A stretch of 64,000 nucleotides of DNA from USCg-Taylor sp050740455 (GCA_050740455.1 JBOIDF010000009.1:1-64000); one strand, 5' to 3'. Positions 43,482 through 51,875 are shown, numbered from the stretch's first letter. Made by a program: numbers and translations. The notes: generated from the letters alone by a model not told the origin.

Positions 43482-43508
43482 TTGCGCGTTTTGCTAAAGC
43501 AGTATACT
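43482..43508 (+). promoter_or_regulatory. candidate sigma-70 promoter of the riboswitch transcript
   Basis: TTGCGC (43482-43487) and TATACT (43503-43508) are separated by 15 bases, slightly short. The -10 hexamer is good. It lies about 115 bases before the aptamer. Confidence 0.35.
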
Positions 43509-43618
43509 GTGCTTATGATCGGTTACAGGTCGGGTTACAGCCGCGGCGTACCGTAAACCGCTACTAAAGCTTCAAAACCGAGCGCCGATAGATTCGGGCG
43601 TTCGAGCGAGGATTCTCG

Positions 43619-43806
43619 CGAGGTGGATCAACACCTAAAGAACTAGAGAGCACTGAAAAAGGCAAACCATCCGAAAGGATGGGACGCAAAGCTACTGGCC
43701 TAAACCCTCAATGGTTGGGGGGCATGGTCGCAGGGTTGCCAGGCGATCCAACAGTACCTCCTGTGTGCTGGGCGTTTCGCTAGGCACATGTCCGTAAACA
43801 AGGAGG
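43619..43806 (+). ncRNA. cyclic di-GMP-I riboswitch (GEMM-I) with ribosome-binding-site control
   Basis: The core carries the class I landmarks in order: GGCAAACCATCCGAAAGG (a P2 hairpin with a GAAA tetraloop), GGGACGCAAAGC, GGCCTAAACC, the P3 arm, then GGTCGCAGGGTTGCC. The closing stem pairs GGATC (43625-43629) with GATCC (43745-43749). Downstream, CCTCCT (43757-43762) can pair with the Shine-Dalgarno AGGAGG (43801-43806), with the hairpin TGTGTGC/GCACA between them. The bases ACCTC (43756-43760) could alternatively pair with GAGGT (43620-43624) as an extension of the closing stem. That would expose the Shine-Dalgarno when ligand is bound, an ON switch. The sign is inferred. It precedes the gene at 43813. 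Confidence 0.93.
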
Positions 43807-43812
43807 CTACTA

Positions 43813-45456
43813 ATGTTCAGTATTAAATCACGCCTCAGCTTCACCAGGACTTTAGGTTCAACGGTGATGTTGGGAATCATGTTATTTCTCTCTGTACCAG
43901 CGCACACGTATGCGGCGGATATAATCATCGACAACAAGGACCCTGGTGTGTCCTGGTCGAATACACCAGGATGGTCTGGCCAACGCATAACGTCAGCGTA
44001 TAAAGGCCACGCGGGGATGACGCGGAACAAAAATGCGTGGAGTACATTCAAGTTCGGTTCCCCGCAGAGCGGCAAGTACGATGTATACATGCACTGGCCT
44101 AAATGGTCGGGATCGCTACCAGATAACGCTGTGCCGGTAGTCATCAAGCATTCGTCCGGTACTCAGACGGTTAAGGTTAATCAGCGGCAGAATGGCGGAC
44201 GGTGGAACCGTTTAGGGACTTGGAAGCTGGATAATTCAGCTTACTTAACCCTTACGAATCGGGGCCATGGGAGAACTTATTTCGATGCCATTAAACTGGT
44301 GCCGTCGTTGGGAACTCCTCCGAAGGATCCCACTTTATCATTGACGGCGAACCCTCTAACGGTGAGTAAAGGCGGGGCCGCGACCTTATCGTGGGCCTCT
44401 CAAAATTCCACATCATGCACGGCAAGCGGCGGATGGTCCGGAAACAAAGGCTTGTCGGGTAGTCAAACTGCTAGTAATATTACCTCCAGCCAAACCTATA
44501 ATTTGACTTGTACCGGTACTACTAAGAACGTCTCGGCGGCGGTTAACGTGGTAGTCGCACTCCCTCCACCCCCTCCCCCTTCTCCTCCACAGCCTGTCAT
44601 CGGCCTCGCCGTCCAACAGCACATGGGCACGTTCGATGTGGCAGGCCAGGCATTCACTAAAGAACTCGACCCTCACTCCTTACGGTTGGGGTACAACCAC
44701 GGGGACCACGATTTCGGCATCAAATGGGCTGCTCAAAACGGCAAGTCGGTTGTTTTCATGCTGGGTTACGGTGTAGGTATTGATGCGAAGACTCCCAACG
44801 GCCGGCAGGCGTACGCGAATCGTTCCGCCAATCTCGCTCAAACGTATGGCAATAAAGTCCAATATTACGAAGTTTGGAACGAATGGAATGGGGGATTCGG
44901 TTTGCCGTGCAATTGGCGAGAGCCCCCCTGCAACGATGCCGCTATGTATACCGACCTGCTTTGCAAGACATACACGGCAATCAAGGCGGTTCGGCCGAGT
45001 GCCATGGTTGTCGGCGGCGCAGTGGCGAACGCGAGCAAAGCTTTTATTAGTGGCATGCTCGATGCCGGTGCTGGAAACTGCATGGACATGTTGTCTTTGC
45101 ACATATACATCTACGGGCAAAAGTCGCCTGGTAATGTCGCACGCAATGCACCCGCATCGGAGGGCGCCGCCAAGCTTATTAAAATCGTGACGGACAGAGA
45201 GAATCTGATCAAACAAAAGACTGGGAGGACTATCCCGATTCTTGTGACTGAAGCTGGCTTCCACGGTACTGATGAGCAACTTGGGGCCGAGTATGTCACT
45301 GAACTCTACAAGCAAGCTCAAGCAGTACCGTTTATTGAGGGGATATGGTGGTATGCGCTGGAAGACGCGGGCAAGGGGACTTTTGGCCTGGTACGGAGCA
45401 ACAACACCAAGAAGCCTGCCTTTGCGGCATATCAGGAAGTTGCACGGGAATATTAG
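43813..45456 (+). CDS. secreted golvesin-domain / glycoside-hydrolase protein under c-di-GMP riboswitch control
   Basis: 547 residues. Signal peptide 1-35 (ending HTYAA). Residues about 37-164 form a golvesin C-terminal-like beta-sandwich (GKYDVYMHWPKWSG, VNQRQNGGRWNRLGTWKLD, TYFDAIKLVPS). About 172-250 form an Ig-like module (ATLSWASQNSTSCTASGGW). Then comes a proline linker (LPPPPPPSPPQP) and a TIM-barrel hydrolase domain (about 262-547) of clan GH-A appearance: the acid/base glutamate in YEVWNEWNG (E357) and the nucleophile in ILVTEAGFHG (E480). The PslG-like logic (a glycan hydrolase in an exopolysaccharide locus) suggests trimming or release of the locus's polymer. AGGAGG 6 bases before the ATG is part of the riboswitch switch region. 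Confidence 0.82.
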   Translation: MFSIKSRLSFTRTLGSTVMLGIMLFLSVPAHTYAADIIIDNKDPGVSWSNTPGWSGQRITSAYKGHAGMTRNKNAWSTFKFGSPQSGKYDVYMHWPKWSGSLPDNAVPVVIKHSSGTQTVKVNQRQNGGRWNRLGTWKLDNSAYLTLTNRGHGRTYFDAIKLVPSLGTPPKDPTLSLTANPLTVSKGGAATLSWASQNSTSCTASGGWSGNKGLSGSQTASNITSSQTYNLTCTGTTKNVSAAVNVVVALPPPPPPSPPQPVIGLAVQQHMGTFDVAGQAFTKELDPHSLRLGYNHGDHDFGIKWAAQNGKSVVFMLGYGVGIDAKTPNGRQAYANRSANLAQTYGNKVQYYEVWNEWNGGFGLPCNWREPPCNDAAMYTDLLCKTYTAIKAVRPSAMVVGGAVANASKAFISGMLDAGAGNCMDMLSLHIYIYGQKSPGNVARNAPASEGAAKLIKIVTDRENLIKQKTGRTIPILVTEAGFHGTDEQLGAEYVTELYKQAQAVPFIEGIWWYALEDAGKGTFGLVRSNNTKKPAFAAYQEVAREY

Positions 45457-45605
45457 TATCTATTGACCATTGGTTCAATATCACGGAAGGAGCGAAATAA
45501 GTCGGTTTCGTTAACCCAACCTGGGCTGGTATTAGGTATGGTGCGAGAGGCCCTTCAGGAATGATTTAATCCCTCGCACCTGCCATCGGCTAACTCCGTG
45601 TGTAA
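45457..45605. other. intergenic, nothing recognised
   Basis: Short stretch between the hydrolase gene and an IS200-like remnant. No terminator with a U-run was seen. Confidence 0.3.
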
Positions 45606-45930
45606 CCCCCCGGCTTTGCCGGGGGACTCACCGTGGTTTGACCTGAACTACGGTCGGCGCGGATCTCCGATCTCCGCCAACAGAAGAGGGTTCACAGATG
45701 AAGGAATATCAGAGTTTGAGTCACGTAGAGTTTTTACCGAAGCGAAGGAAGAAACGGATTCTGCCTGAAGGGTGGGAGATCGTGCGAGGCAGAGGTAACC
45801 CTCAAGATGGTCCTTCACCGACGTTGTCCGTCGGATCACACCCAACGTTTTACAACGTCTACCTCGGAATCGAGCTAATAAACGATTTTGGGGGCGTACG
45901 CGCTAAACCCCAAAATTCAGCGGAATGAGG
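45606..45930 (+). mobile_element. IS200/IS605-type remnant
   Basis: CCCCCGGC-TTT-GCCGGGGG (about 45606-45626) is a subterminal hairpin of the IS200 kind. About 75 bases later MKEYQSLSH joins directly to VEFLPKRRKKRI, matching the TnpA start with about ten codons deleted (TKWDCKYHV-type text missing). The rest of TnpA is not present, so this is an internally deleted, non-coding derivative. Confidence 0.65.
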
Positions 45931-46068
45931 TCCCCGTTAACATACGGTGCGCGTAAGTCGGATGAAAGCGCGAGCGCCCCGATGCTGGAAAACGCATTCC
46001 ACCCCACGTAAGCCCAACGGGTAAAACGCACGGCGCGGCTTTGAACCTGACAATCGCGACTGTGTATT

Positions 46069-46150
46069 CCAGCGATTGAGATCGCTGATTCCGAGCATTG
46101 CGATCGCTGATTCCGAGCATTGTGATCACCTAATCCGAAGTGCTTGATCA
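46069..46150 (-). mobile_element. IS21-type end with 22-bp tandem repeats
   Basis: On the minus strand, units like GTGATCACAATGCTCGGAAT and GCGATCGCAATGCTCGGAAT follow each other about every 22 bases, four in all, ending GGAATACACA. This is the multiple terminal repeat arrangement upstream of istA in IS21-family elements. No istA/istB is left. Confidence 0.65.
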
Positions 46151-46183
46151 CTCATCGGAACGAAGTGAGACGCGTTTTGTTTG

Positions 46184-46383
46184 TCTGTACATTTCGGCCA
46201 TCCTGTCCCCGAAATGCACTCGGTCTCGCCGCGACTAATTCCTTTTGCCGCGACCGTCCTGCGCTCAGGCACTACACGTCGCTATCGCTCGCGCGTGCCT
46301 TCGCTCAATGACTCTACGCCGTCCATCTAGAGGACGGCTATCGCGGGATCCTCGCCTCGGCGTTCCGCCTTCCATGGCTCGTC
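46184..46383 (+). repeat. 220-bp dispersed repeat, copy B (about 200 bp)
   Basis: Same orientation as copy A (2657-2876) with a handful of substitutions and the two stems kept. It lacks the first about 20 bases. Its right edge directly abuts the lhgO internal fragment. Confidence 0.85.
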
Positions 46384-46615
46384 TTCAGCTCTATGTCTTC
46401 CACTCCGTTAGCTCGCTCGTTGACAAATACTGTATTCATGTGTGCTAGTTCGCTTACGTCCGTAGCAACGATGATTTTGCCACAGATGTCATGCGAGATC
46501 TTATGCTCTTTGGCAAAGCGTACTAGTTCACGGCGACCTTCAACGCAGTTTGTCGCTCTATGGGAGCCCGGTTTGTAGTATATGCCGGAATGGATAACGC
46601 CTGAATTGCGGCCGC
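46384..46615 (-). pseudogene. lhgO: L-2-hydroxyglutarate oxidase (LhgO), internal fragment
   Basis: The minus strand reads GRNSGVIHSGIYYKPGSHRA, then NCVEGRRELVRFAKEHKISH, DICGKIIVATDVSELAHMNT and ANGVEDIEL. This is the part of an FAD-dependent LhgO just after the dinucleotide-binding site. Both ends are cut, on the left by dispersed repeat copy B. The first about 93 bases are repeated in the N-terminal fragment at 48806-49040. Confidence 0.8.
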
Positions 46616-46641
46616 TGATCACATCCGCAGGATCCTTGCGA

Positions 46642-47934
46642 TCAGAAAGCCTGAATTTCGGGACGTCGCGAAACGCTGGATAGGAGCGATCTAGAGTTCG
46701 AAATGTAGCTATAGGCGATTCCAAGGAATAGTGACAGCGGTAGACTTGTGTAGTGAGGTACGGCAACCATGAGTGTTATGAACACTGTTAGAACCGCTGC
46801 CTTGAGGCCAACCTCCGCCTCCGTGTTACCTAGCTTCAACACGGGATATACAAAAATCCACGTCGTCATAATCAATCCCACAACCCCTAAGTTAACAAGA
46901 ATGGTTGAAAAAAAATCCGTTGAACGAACGTAGCCATTACCTATGCCAAACACTTGAGTAAGTAGCGAGCCATTCAAAAAGAAGTCTGTCGTGTTCAGAA
47001 AAGAATCGTATCGATTAGCTCCTGAGGCACTTTGAAGAGTTAGTTTGTTTTCGACTATCTGTGCATATACATCCAGTACAATTGCGTTACCGGACAGGCC
47101 CATGGCCAAGACGGTAACTAATACGATTAATGAGACAAACACGATTTTGTCGGCTGGCCCAAAATAGCAGAGGCGAACAATAAAATACACAAAGATCCCT
47201 AACATTGCGGTCGTCGACGTACTCAACAGTAGCGTTATGAAAAGCAACATGTGCGTAAAAGTACGATTCGTATGCAACGCGTAAATCCAGAACGGCAAGA
47301 TTGCGAATGCATACATTGAAGGCTCTCCCGCGAGACTCTTCAACCTCTGGACCGTCAGGGGCCCCAAATGAATTGTCTGAAACCAGCTGCCCGTGTGAAC
47401 GTCGCCGAATAAGTTTCCACTGTCGAAGGTTCGGTTACTGAGGAAGTCCCCACTGTCCCCGAAAACGAGAAAGTACACCCACTCATATATACCGTATAGA
47501 GCAAACACTATGGCGCCGGTAAAAAGATATTTGTCCCACCGTACGCTGTACAAATGCTTCACGAAAAAAAAAGTCGATGCAGCCGCCAGAACATAAAGAG
47601 ACTGGGTGAACATGGGTTTTCTCATTAATATCCGTCGATCAGTATCCGAATCGATCAGCGGTAAGTTCAGCGGGAACTGCACAGTTTGCGAAAAACTTAG
47701 GCTAAGTTGCGCGATCGCATTAAGCGCCGCGTATAGCATAACAAACAGAATCAAGTCATAGTAAAAACGTAATAGCATGTCTTTAGGAATCACCAGTACA
47801 CTTATCGGCGGACAGATAACCGCTAGCGCAAATAAATAGCCAGGCGTCGTGCCTTGAACAGACGGTAGTAAAAGAATAGAAGTTATTGGCAGGACTATCG
47901 CCCAAGCAGCGAAATAAAAATCATGTCGAGACAT
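46642..47934 (-). CDS. O-antigen polymerase/ligase-like membrane protein
   Basis: 430 residues with about eleven membrane helices and a large periplasmic loop between about 110 and 200 (YGIYEWVYFLVFGDSGDF, FLSNRTFDSGNLFGD). This is the layout of Wzy/WaaL-type glycan polymerases and ligases. Text such as LKSLAGEPSMYAFAILPF and VFGIGNGYVRSTDFFSTILV fits the O-antigen_lig superfamily. It would polymerise or attach the surface polysaccharide. A+T-rich, with many rare codons compared with the flanking housekeeping genes. It lies between duplicated lhgO pieces, and a damaged copy of its 3' end is at 50375-50612. Confidence 0.75.
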   Translation of the reverse strand: MSRHDFYFAAWAIVLPITSILLLPSVQGTTPGYLFALAVICPPISVLVIPKDMLLRFYYDLILFVMLYAALNAIAQLSLSFSQTVQFPLNLPLIDSDTDRRILMRKPMFTQSLYVLAAASTFFFVKHLYSVRWDKYLFTGAIVFALYGIYEWVYFLVFGDSGDFLSNRTFDSGNLFGDVHTGSWFQTIHLGPLTVQRLKSLAGEPSMYAFAILPFWIYALHTNRTFTHMLLFITLLLSTSTTAMLGIFVYFIVRLCYFGPADKIVFVSLIVLVTVLAMGLSGNAIVLDVYAQIVENKLTLQSASGANRYDSFLNTTDFFLNGSLLTQVFGIGNGYVRSTDFFSTILVNLGVVGLIMTTWIFVYPVLKLGNTEAEVGLKAAVLTVFITLMVAVPHYTSLPLSLFLGIAYSYISNSRSLLSSVSRRPEIQAF

Positions 47935-48174
47935 AGAAAACGTACCTGGAAACTATTCCGCCTATACTAGATTGCCAATTGTCGCATATCGTGACCCTTC
48001 TGCGCAGATGGCTTGAGTCTTTTCCAACGCTGCATTAGGGAACCTCTGAACAAGTAACTAAAATGGGTCGGGCAGCGCGCATACGAAGCGATTTCAGACG
48101 GAAAAGCAGCCGTTAAGTCTGTTTGTCATCGTTCACGGGGCCATTTTCGCCCCGTTTGCCATACTGCAGACACA

Positions 48175-48381
48175 CTACGCCCCCGACAGTCGCCGCAACC
48201 GCCGGCGCAACAGGTATAAGTTCGCAAGCGCGCGGGTGACAAACAACCGATGGGCGTTCTTCGCCAATCCCTTGTAGCGGGTCTTCACGAAGCCGAAGAT
48301 ACGCTTAATGATGAGAAAGGGGTGCTCGACCTTGGCGCGCGGCGGGCCAGACGCACACTGACCTTGCTCGACCGCGTCCAT
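48175..48381 (-). mobile_element. IS5-family transposase C-terminal fragment
   Basis: About 68 codons: RAKVEHPFLIIKRIFGFVKT, then RYKGLAKNAHRLFVTRALAN and LYLLRRRLRRLSGA. The glutamate in KVEHPF is the third catalytic acid of IS5-type DDE enzymes. The rest is missing. Confidence 0.8.
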
Positions 48382-48499
48382 AGTTGCAGTCGTTGCCGTT
48401 GTTCATGGGTAGATCGTTTCTCCAATTCCGTTATGGCAGTCTTGAATATCGCCTCGGAACGCTATAGGTCGTCATACCTGCGAAAGCAGGTACCCAGAG

Positions 48500-48719
48500 C
48501 GACGAGCCATGGAAGGCGGAACGCCGAGGCGAGGAGCCCGCGATAGCCGTCCTCTAGATGGACGGCGTAAAGTCATTGAGTGAAGGCACGCGCGAGTGAT
48601 AGCGACGTAGCGTGCCTGAGCGCAGGACGGTCCCGGCGAAAGGAATTAGTCGCGGCGAGACTGAGTGCATTTCGGGGACAGGATGGCCGAAATGTACAGA
48701 CGAGGGCCGCCGCGCAAAC
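48500..48719 (-). repeat. 220-bp dispersed repeat, copy C (inverted)
   Basis: Inverted full-length copy of 2657-2876 with a few substitutions; both stems are conserved. It is flanked by REP-like hairpins (TACCTGCGAAAGCAGGTA near 48477 and TGCCAGCTTCCGCTGGCA near 48737). Confidence 0.88.
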
Positions 48720-48721
48720 GT

Positions 48722-48765
48722 TTATGCCGGTTTCCTGGATGCCAGCTTCCGCTGGCATGACGGTC
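48722..48765. repeat. REP-like hairpin
   Basis: CTGGATGCCAGCTTCCGCTG followed by GCATGACGG; the stem TGCCAGC/GCTGGCA has a 4-base loop. It belongs to the same broad class as 28411-28481. Confidence 0.5.
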
Positions 48766-48791
48766 GTTCTTGGAATTCAAGTCGTAAACGT

Positions 48792-49040
48792 TTATATAAA
48801 ACGCACTACTAGTTCACGGCGACCTTCAACGCAGTTTTTCGCTCTATGGGAGCCCGGTTTGTAGTATATGCCGGAATGGATAACGCCTGAATTGCGGCCG
48901 GTCTGATGTGCCGCCAGCCTATTTTCCTTTTCGAGCAAAGCTATTTTCAGGTCGGGATACCGGGTATTGATTTTGTACGCAGCCGCGAGACCGACGCAAC
49001 CTCCGCCGACCACCACAACATCAAATTGCTGGTTTGTCAT
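48792..49040 (-). pseudogene. lhgO: L-2-hydroxyglutarate oxidase (LhgO), N-terminal fragment
   Basis: 82 residues: MTNQQFDVVVVGGGCVGLAA (FAD-binding GxGxxG-type start), then LKIALLEKENRLAAHQTGRN and SGVIHSGIYYKPGSHRAKNC, EGRREL, after which the reading ends in VVRFI. Wild-type continues as in the fragment at 46384-46615. The gene stands 30 bases after the epimerase and reads the same way, so it was the next gene of that operon. Confidence 0.82.
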
Positions 49041-49070
49041 TGTTTGCTCGCTCCGCGTCGGAAGTTTTTC

Positions 49071-50087
49071 TTATTTCGCCCAATCCTCTGGAGTATCGTG
49101 CTGCCAATCTTCCAGTGCCTGGTCGAGGGTATACTGGTATTGATATCCGGCATGATAAAGAACGCTGGGAACAATGTTGTTTGATTGCACCAACTTGCGA
49201 ATACGAACTGGGCTAATCGGTTGGTTAATGCCCAGAGGACGGCCCACCGCTTCTAGCGCATAAGATGCCGCGAGCAACAGATGGTAGGGAACCGAAGGCA
49301 CAAATCGCGCTATACCGGCCACACGGCAGATAGCCTGCACATACTCCTCGACGGTAGGAGTCGGGTCCATTGAAAAATTGAACAACTCGACGTTAATCCC
49401 TTGCGTTTCTATACGTGCTAATGCCCAAGCGAGCGCATGGCAGAGCTCCTTTACATAGCCGCCCGCTTTCCGGGTCTGACGGTTCCCTATATAGAAAAGG
49501 TACCGTCCTAATAACGCTCGTATCATGCGGGTCATGTTGCCGTGTTCCCCCGCTCCAAAAACCACTCCCGGGCGGACGATTATGAGACGGCGGCCTTTAC
49601 CTGCAAGCTGCCAGGCAATATGAATTTTCTCGGCCACCAACTTTGATGCTCCGTACGGAGAAATTGGAACCGGCAAGGATCGTTCGTCTTTATTCTCCTC
49701 AGTTGGGCCGTACGGTGCGATGCTGCTAGTGAAAATAATGTGCTGGCAGCCAACGTGCTCGGCCCAGGCACAAACGTTTTCCGCGCCAGGAAGGTTCGTG
49801 GCATAGTATTCGTGCGCTTCATGGCCTGGCTCTCGATGCACGGCGGCGAAGTTTCCAATCAGATCAACCCGCTCGGATAGAGCAGGATGTTGGATGGGGT
49901 AGCGCACATCAATCGGCACATGTTCGATCTGCCCGCTTTTACTTAGCTCTAGCAGACCTTGTGGCCAAGCCCCACGCTCGATCGGTTGAAGGTCAGCCAG
50001 AAAGACCTTCTCAGCAATGTCATTCGTTAACAGATAGCGCGCGAAATGTGTGCCTATAAAACCAGTGCCTCCGAATAGTACACACAT
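49071..50087 (-). CDS. NAD-dependent epimerase/dehydratase (extended SDR)
   Basis: 338 residues from ATG 50087 (MCVLFGGTGFIGTHFARYLL). The NAD-binding GGTGFIG is at 6-12. The active-site triad is visible as FTSSIAPYG and YGASKLVAEK (Ser/Tyr/Lys near 124-155). VRPGVVFGAGEHGNM is also typical. It probably makes a nucleotide-sugar precursor of the surface polysaccharide; the product cannot be told. An upstream start at 50168 is less likely. It was followed by lhgO before that gene was broken. Confidence 0.85.
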   Translation of the reverse strand: MCVLFGGTGFIGTHFARYLLTNDIAEKVFLADLQPIERGAWPQGLLELSKSGQIEHVPIDVRYPIQHPALSERVDLIGNFAAVHREPGHEAHEYYATNLPGAENVCAWAEHVGCQHIIFTSSIAPYGPTEENKDERSLPVPISPYGASKLVAEKIHIAWQLAGKGRRLIIVRPGVVFGAGEHGNMTRMIRALLGRYLFYIGNRQTRKAGGYVKELCHALAWALARIETQGINVELFNFSMDPTPTVEEYVQAICRVAGIARFVPSVPYHLLLAASYALEAVGRPLGINQPISPVRIRKLVQSNNIVPSVLYHAGYQYQYTLDQALEDWQHDTPEDWAK

Positions 50088-50321
50088 CTTATATGTGCTC
50101 ACGTTTCTCTTAGGTTCTCCGATCAAGGTTTTCCATGGGCGTAGATCAAGTACTATACCGTAAATCAATAGGTAACAATATAATTGCTAATTGAAAGTGA
50201 CACTTTTGTAGTTTAGAAGAGGAAGGCTACCTGGGATAATATGAAGCATCGAATGCAAACGAACCCCAAAGGGTTACCCGAGGACTAAAGTGTCATACGA
50301 AGAAGCTATGGTTTCCACCCA

Positions 50322-50372
50322 TAGCGCAAAGTTCCCCGGAACAAACCTGCGATGTGTATATGCGCTGGTCAA
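50322..50372 (+). pseudogene. possible relic of a golvesin-type domain
   Basis: The plus strand reads PIAQSSPEQTCDVYMRWSN, close to FGSPQSGKYDVYMHWPKW in the riboswitch-controlled protein. The region around it has no open frame. Weak but suggestive of a lost second gene of the same kind. Confidence 0.35.
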
Positions 50373-50374
50373 AT

Positions 50375-50612
50375 CGCAGGATCCTTGCGATCAGAAAGTC
50401 TGAATTTCGTGGCATCGCGAAACGCTGGATAGGAGCGATCTAGGTTTCGAAATGTAGCTATAGGCGATTCCAAGGAATGGTGATAGCGGTAGACTTGTGT
50501 AGTCAGGTACGGCAACCATGAGTGTTATGAACCCTGTTAGGCACTTTGAAGAGTTTGTTTCCGATTATATTTGAATAGATATCCAGTACAATAGTGTTAG
50601 CGGCCAGGCCCA
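50375..50612 (-). pseudogene. decayed copy of the polymerase gene 3' end
   Basis: 50375-50536 matches 46626-46787, and 50541-50612 matches about 47028-47102, at roughly 90 percent by eye. The intervening about 236 bases are deleted (junction TGTTAG/GCACTTTG). No open frame remains. Confidence 0.85.
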
Positions 50613-50699
50613 GCGTGGAGCCCGGCCTTCCCGCTTGCTGGAAACACGTTCCAAGTGCCTTTAACTAGCCTCAAGGGATTGAGCTTTGCGGCGCTGGCT

Positions 50700-51875
50700 C
50701 TACAAACGATACCGCTGATCGTAGGTCTTGAATCCTGTAAGCGGCCCATCCCATTCCCTTCCTACCGCCATCACCTTGAACCGTTCTCCCATCCCCGCGG
50801 GCAGGGTGAGTTGTTTCGCCTCCTGGATATGTCTCAAGTATCTCTGCGGTTCGGCCGCTTGCAACGACTCAAGGGCTTCTTCAAGACCGCAATCGATCAG
50901 GAAATGGGCCTGGGTCGTGTAGCCTAAAACCGCGAGCCCGCAGGTTTCCGCGGATTCAGCTAGGGCCGTGAAATCGACAAAGCTACTGATATCCTGGAGT
51001 CCGGTGAGGATCAGTGGATCGGCGTGGACCCGATGGCGGTGGTGGCAGATCAGCGTGCCCTCGCGGCGTTCGGGCAGGTAGTACTCGCGGCGCGTGTAAC
51101 CATAATCGATGCAGAGAAATATTCCACGGCTTAGAGATTCCGTCACTGTCCCTAACCACGGCGTTAAGGCGAGATTGACCTCGGAGACATAGCCTTCCGG
51201 GAGCGGGGGGCCCAATGCGCTTTGGATCGTCTCGATCTGTGCTCGCAGGCGCGGCTCGGCGGCGACCTCCTCGTCCCAGATGAAGCCATCGCCCTGCCAC
51301 CTCACGCGTTGTTCGTAAACATTCCCGCCAGCAATGCGAAAGCGGTGCACCGGCAGCGCGTCGAGCACCTCGTTAGCGATCATGATCCCGCGCCAAGGCC
51401 GGCTGGGCGGCCGCTCTAGCCATGCGACCCTTGAGGCCAAATGCGGCACGGCGCTTTCTATCCATTGCTGTTGGCGCGCGCGCAGATCCGCGCTGATCTC
51501 AAGAATAAAGTAAGCTCCCGGCAAGCTACCCCGGCGTTCGAGCTCGGTCAAGATCTCGACGGCGAGTCGGCCGCTGCCTGCGCCGAGCTCGCAGATGGCG
51601 CCGCCGCCGAGCCCCGCGAGGACCTCGCGGCATGGCCGCGCGAGGCAACGCCCGAACAGTGGGGAGAGTTCCGGGGCGGTGACGAAATCGCCGCTCGAGC
51701 CGAGCTTCACGCTCCCGGCGCTGTAGTACCCGAGACCGGGGGCGTAGAGCGCGAGCTCCATATAGCGCGCGAAGCTCATGCTCCCGCCGGCTACGGCCAA
51801 TTCCTCGCGTATCGCCTCGATCAGCCGCGCGCTGTGGGCCGCGGCCTCGGGGCTAGACGGAAGTGATCCACTCAA
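50700..51875 (-). CDS. MidA-like SAM-dependent methyltransferase
   Basis: About 392 residues from TTG 51875, a Methyltransf_28 (MidA/NDUFAF7-like) protein. Marks: SFARYMELALYAPGLGYYSA, FVTAPELSPLFGRCLA, AICELGAGSGRLAVEIL (motif I), YFILEISADLRARQQ, IMIANEVLDALPVHRF, FLCIDYGYTRREYYLPERRE and GTLICHHRHRVHADPL. In mitochondria NDUFAF7 methylates a complex I arginine; bacterial roles are not settled. The start is uncertain: TTG 51875 lies 2 bases after the upstream stop, and an ATG at 51914 would overlap it. It follows the lipoprotein gene. Confidence 0.85.
   Translation of the reverse strand: MSGSLPSSPEAAAHSARLIEAIREELAVAGGSMSFARYMELALYAPGLGYYSAGSVKLGSSGDFVTAPELSPLFGRCLARPCREVLAGLGGGAICELGAGSGRLAVEILTELERRGSLPGAYFILEISADLRARQQQWIESAVPHLASRVAWLERPPSRPWRGIMIANEVLDALPVHRFRIAGGNVYEQRVRWQGDGFIWDEEVAAEPRLRAQIETIQSALGPPLPEGYVSEVNLALTPWLGTVTESLSRGIFLCIDYGYTRREYYLPERREGTLICHHRHRVHADPLILTGLQDISSFVDFTALAESAETCGLAVLGYTTQAHFLIDCGLEEALESLQAAEPQRYLRHIQEAKQLTLPAGMGERFKVMAVGREWDGPLTGFKTYDQRYRL

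Noticed and set aside
46069..46150. 22-bp tandem units considered as a regulatory iteron array or origin
   Set aside because: The unit sequence and the ending GGAATACACA match IS21-type terminal repeats better, and no replication gene is nearby.
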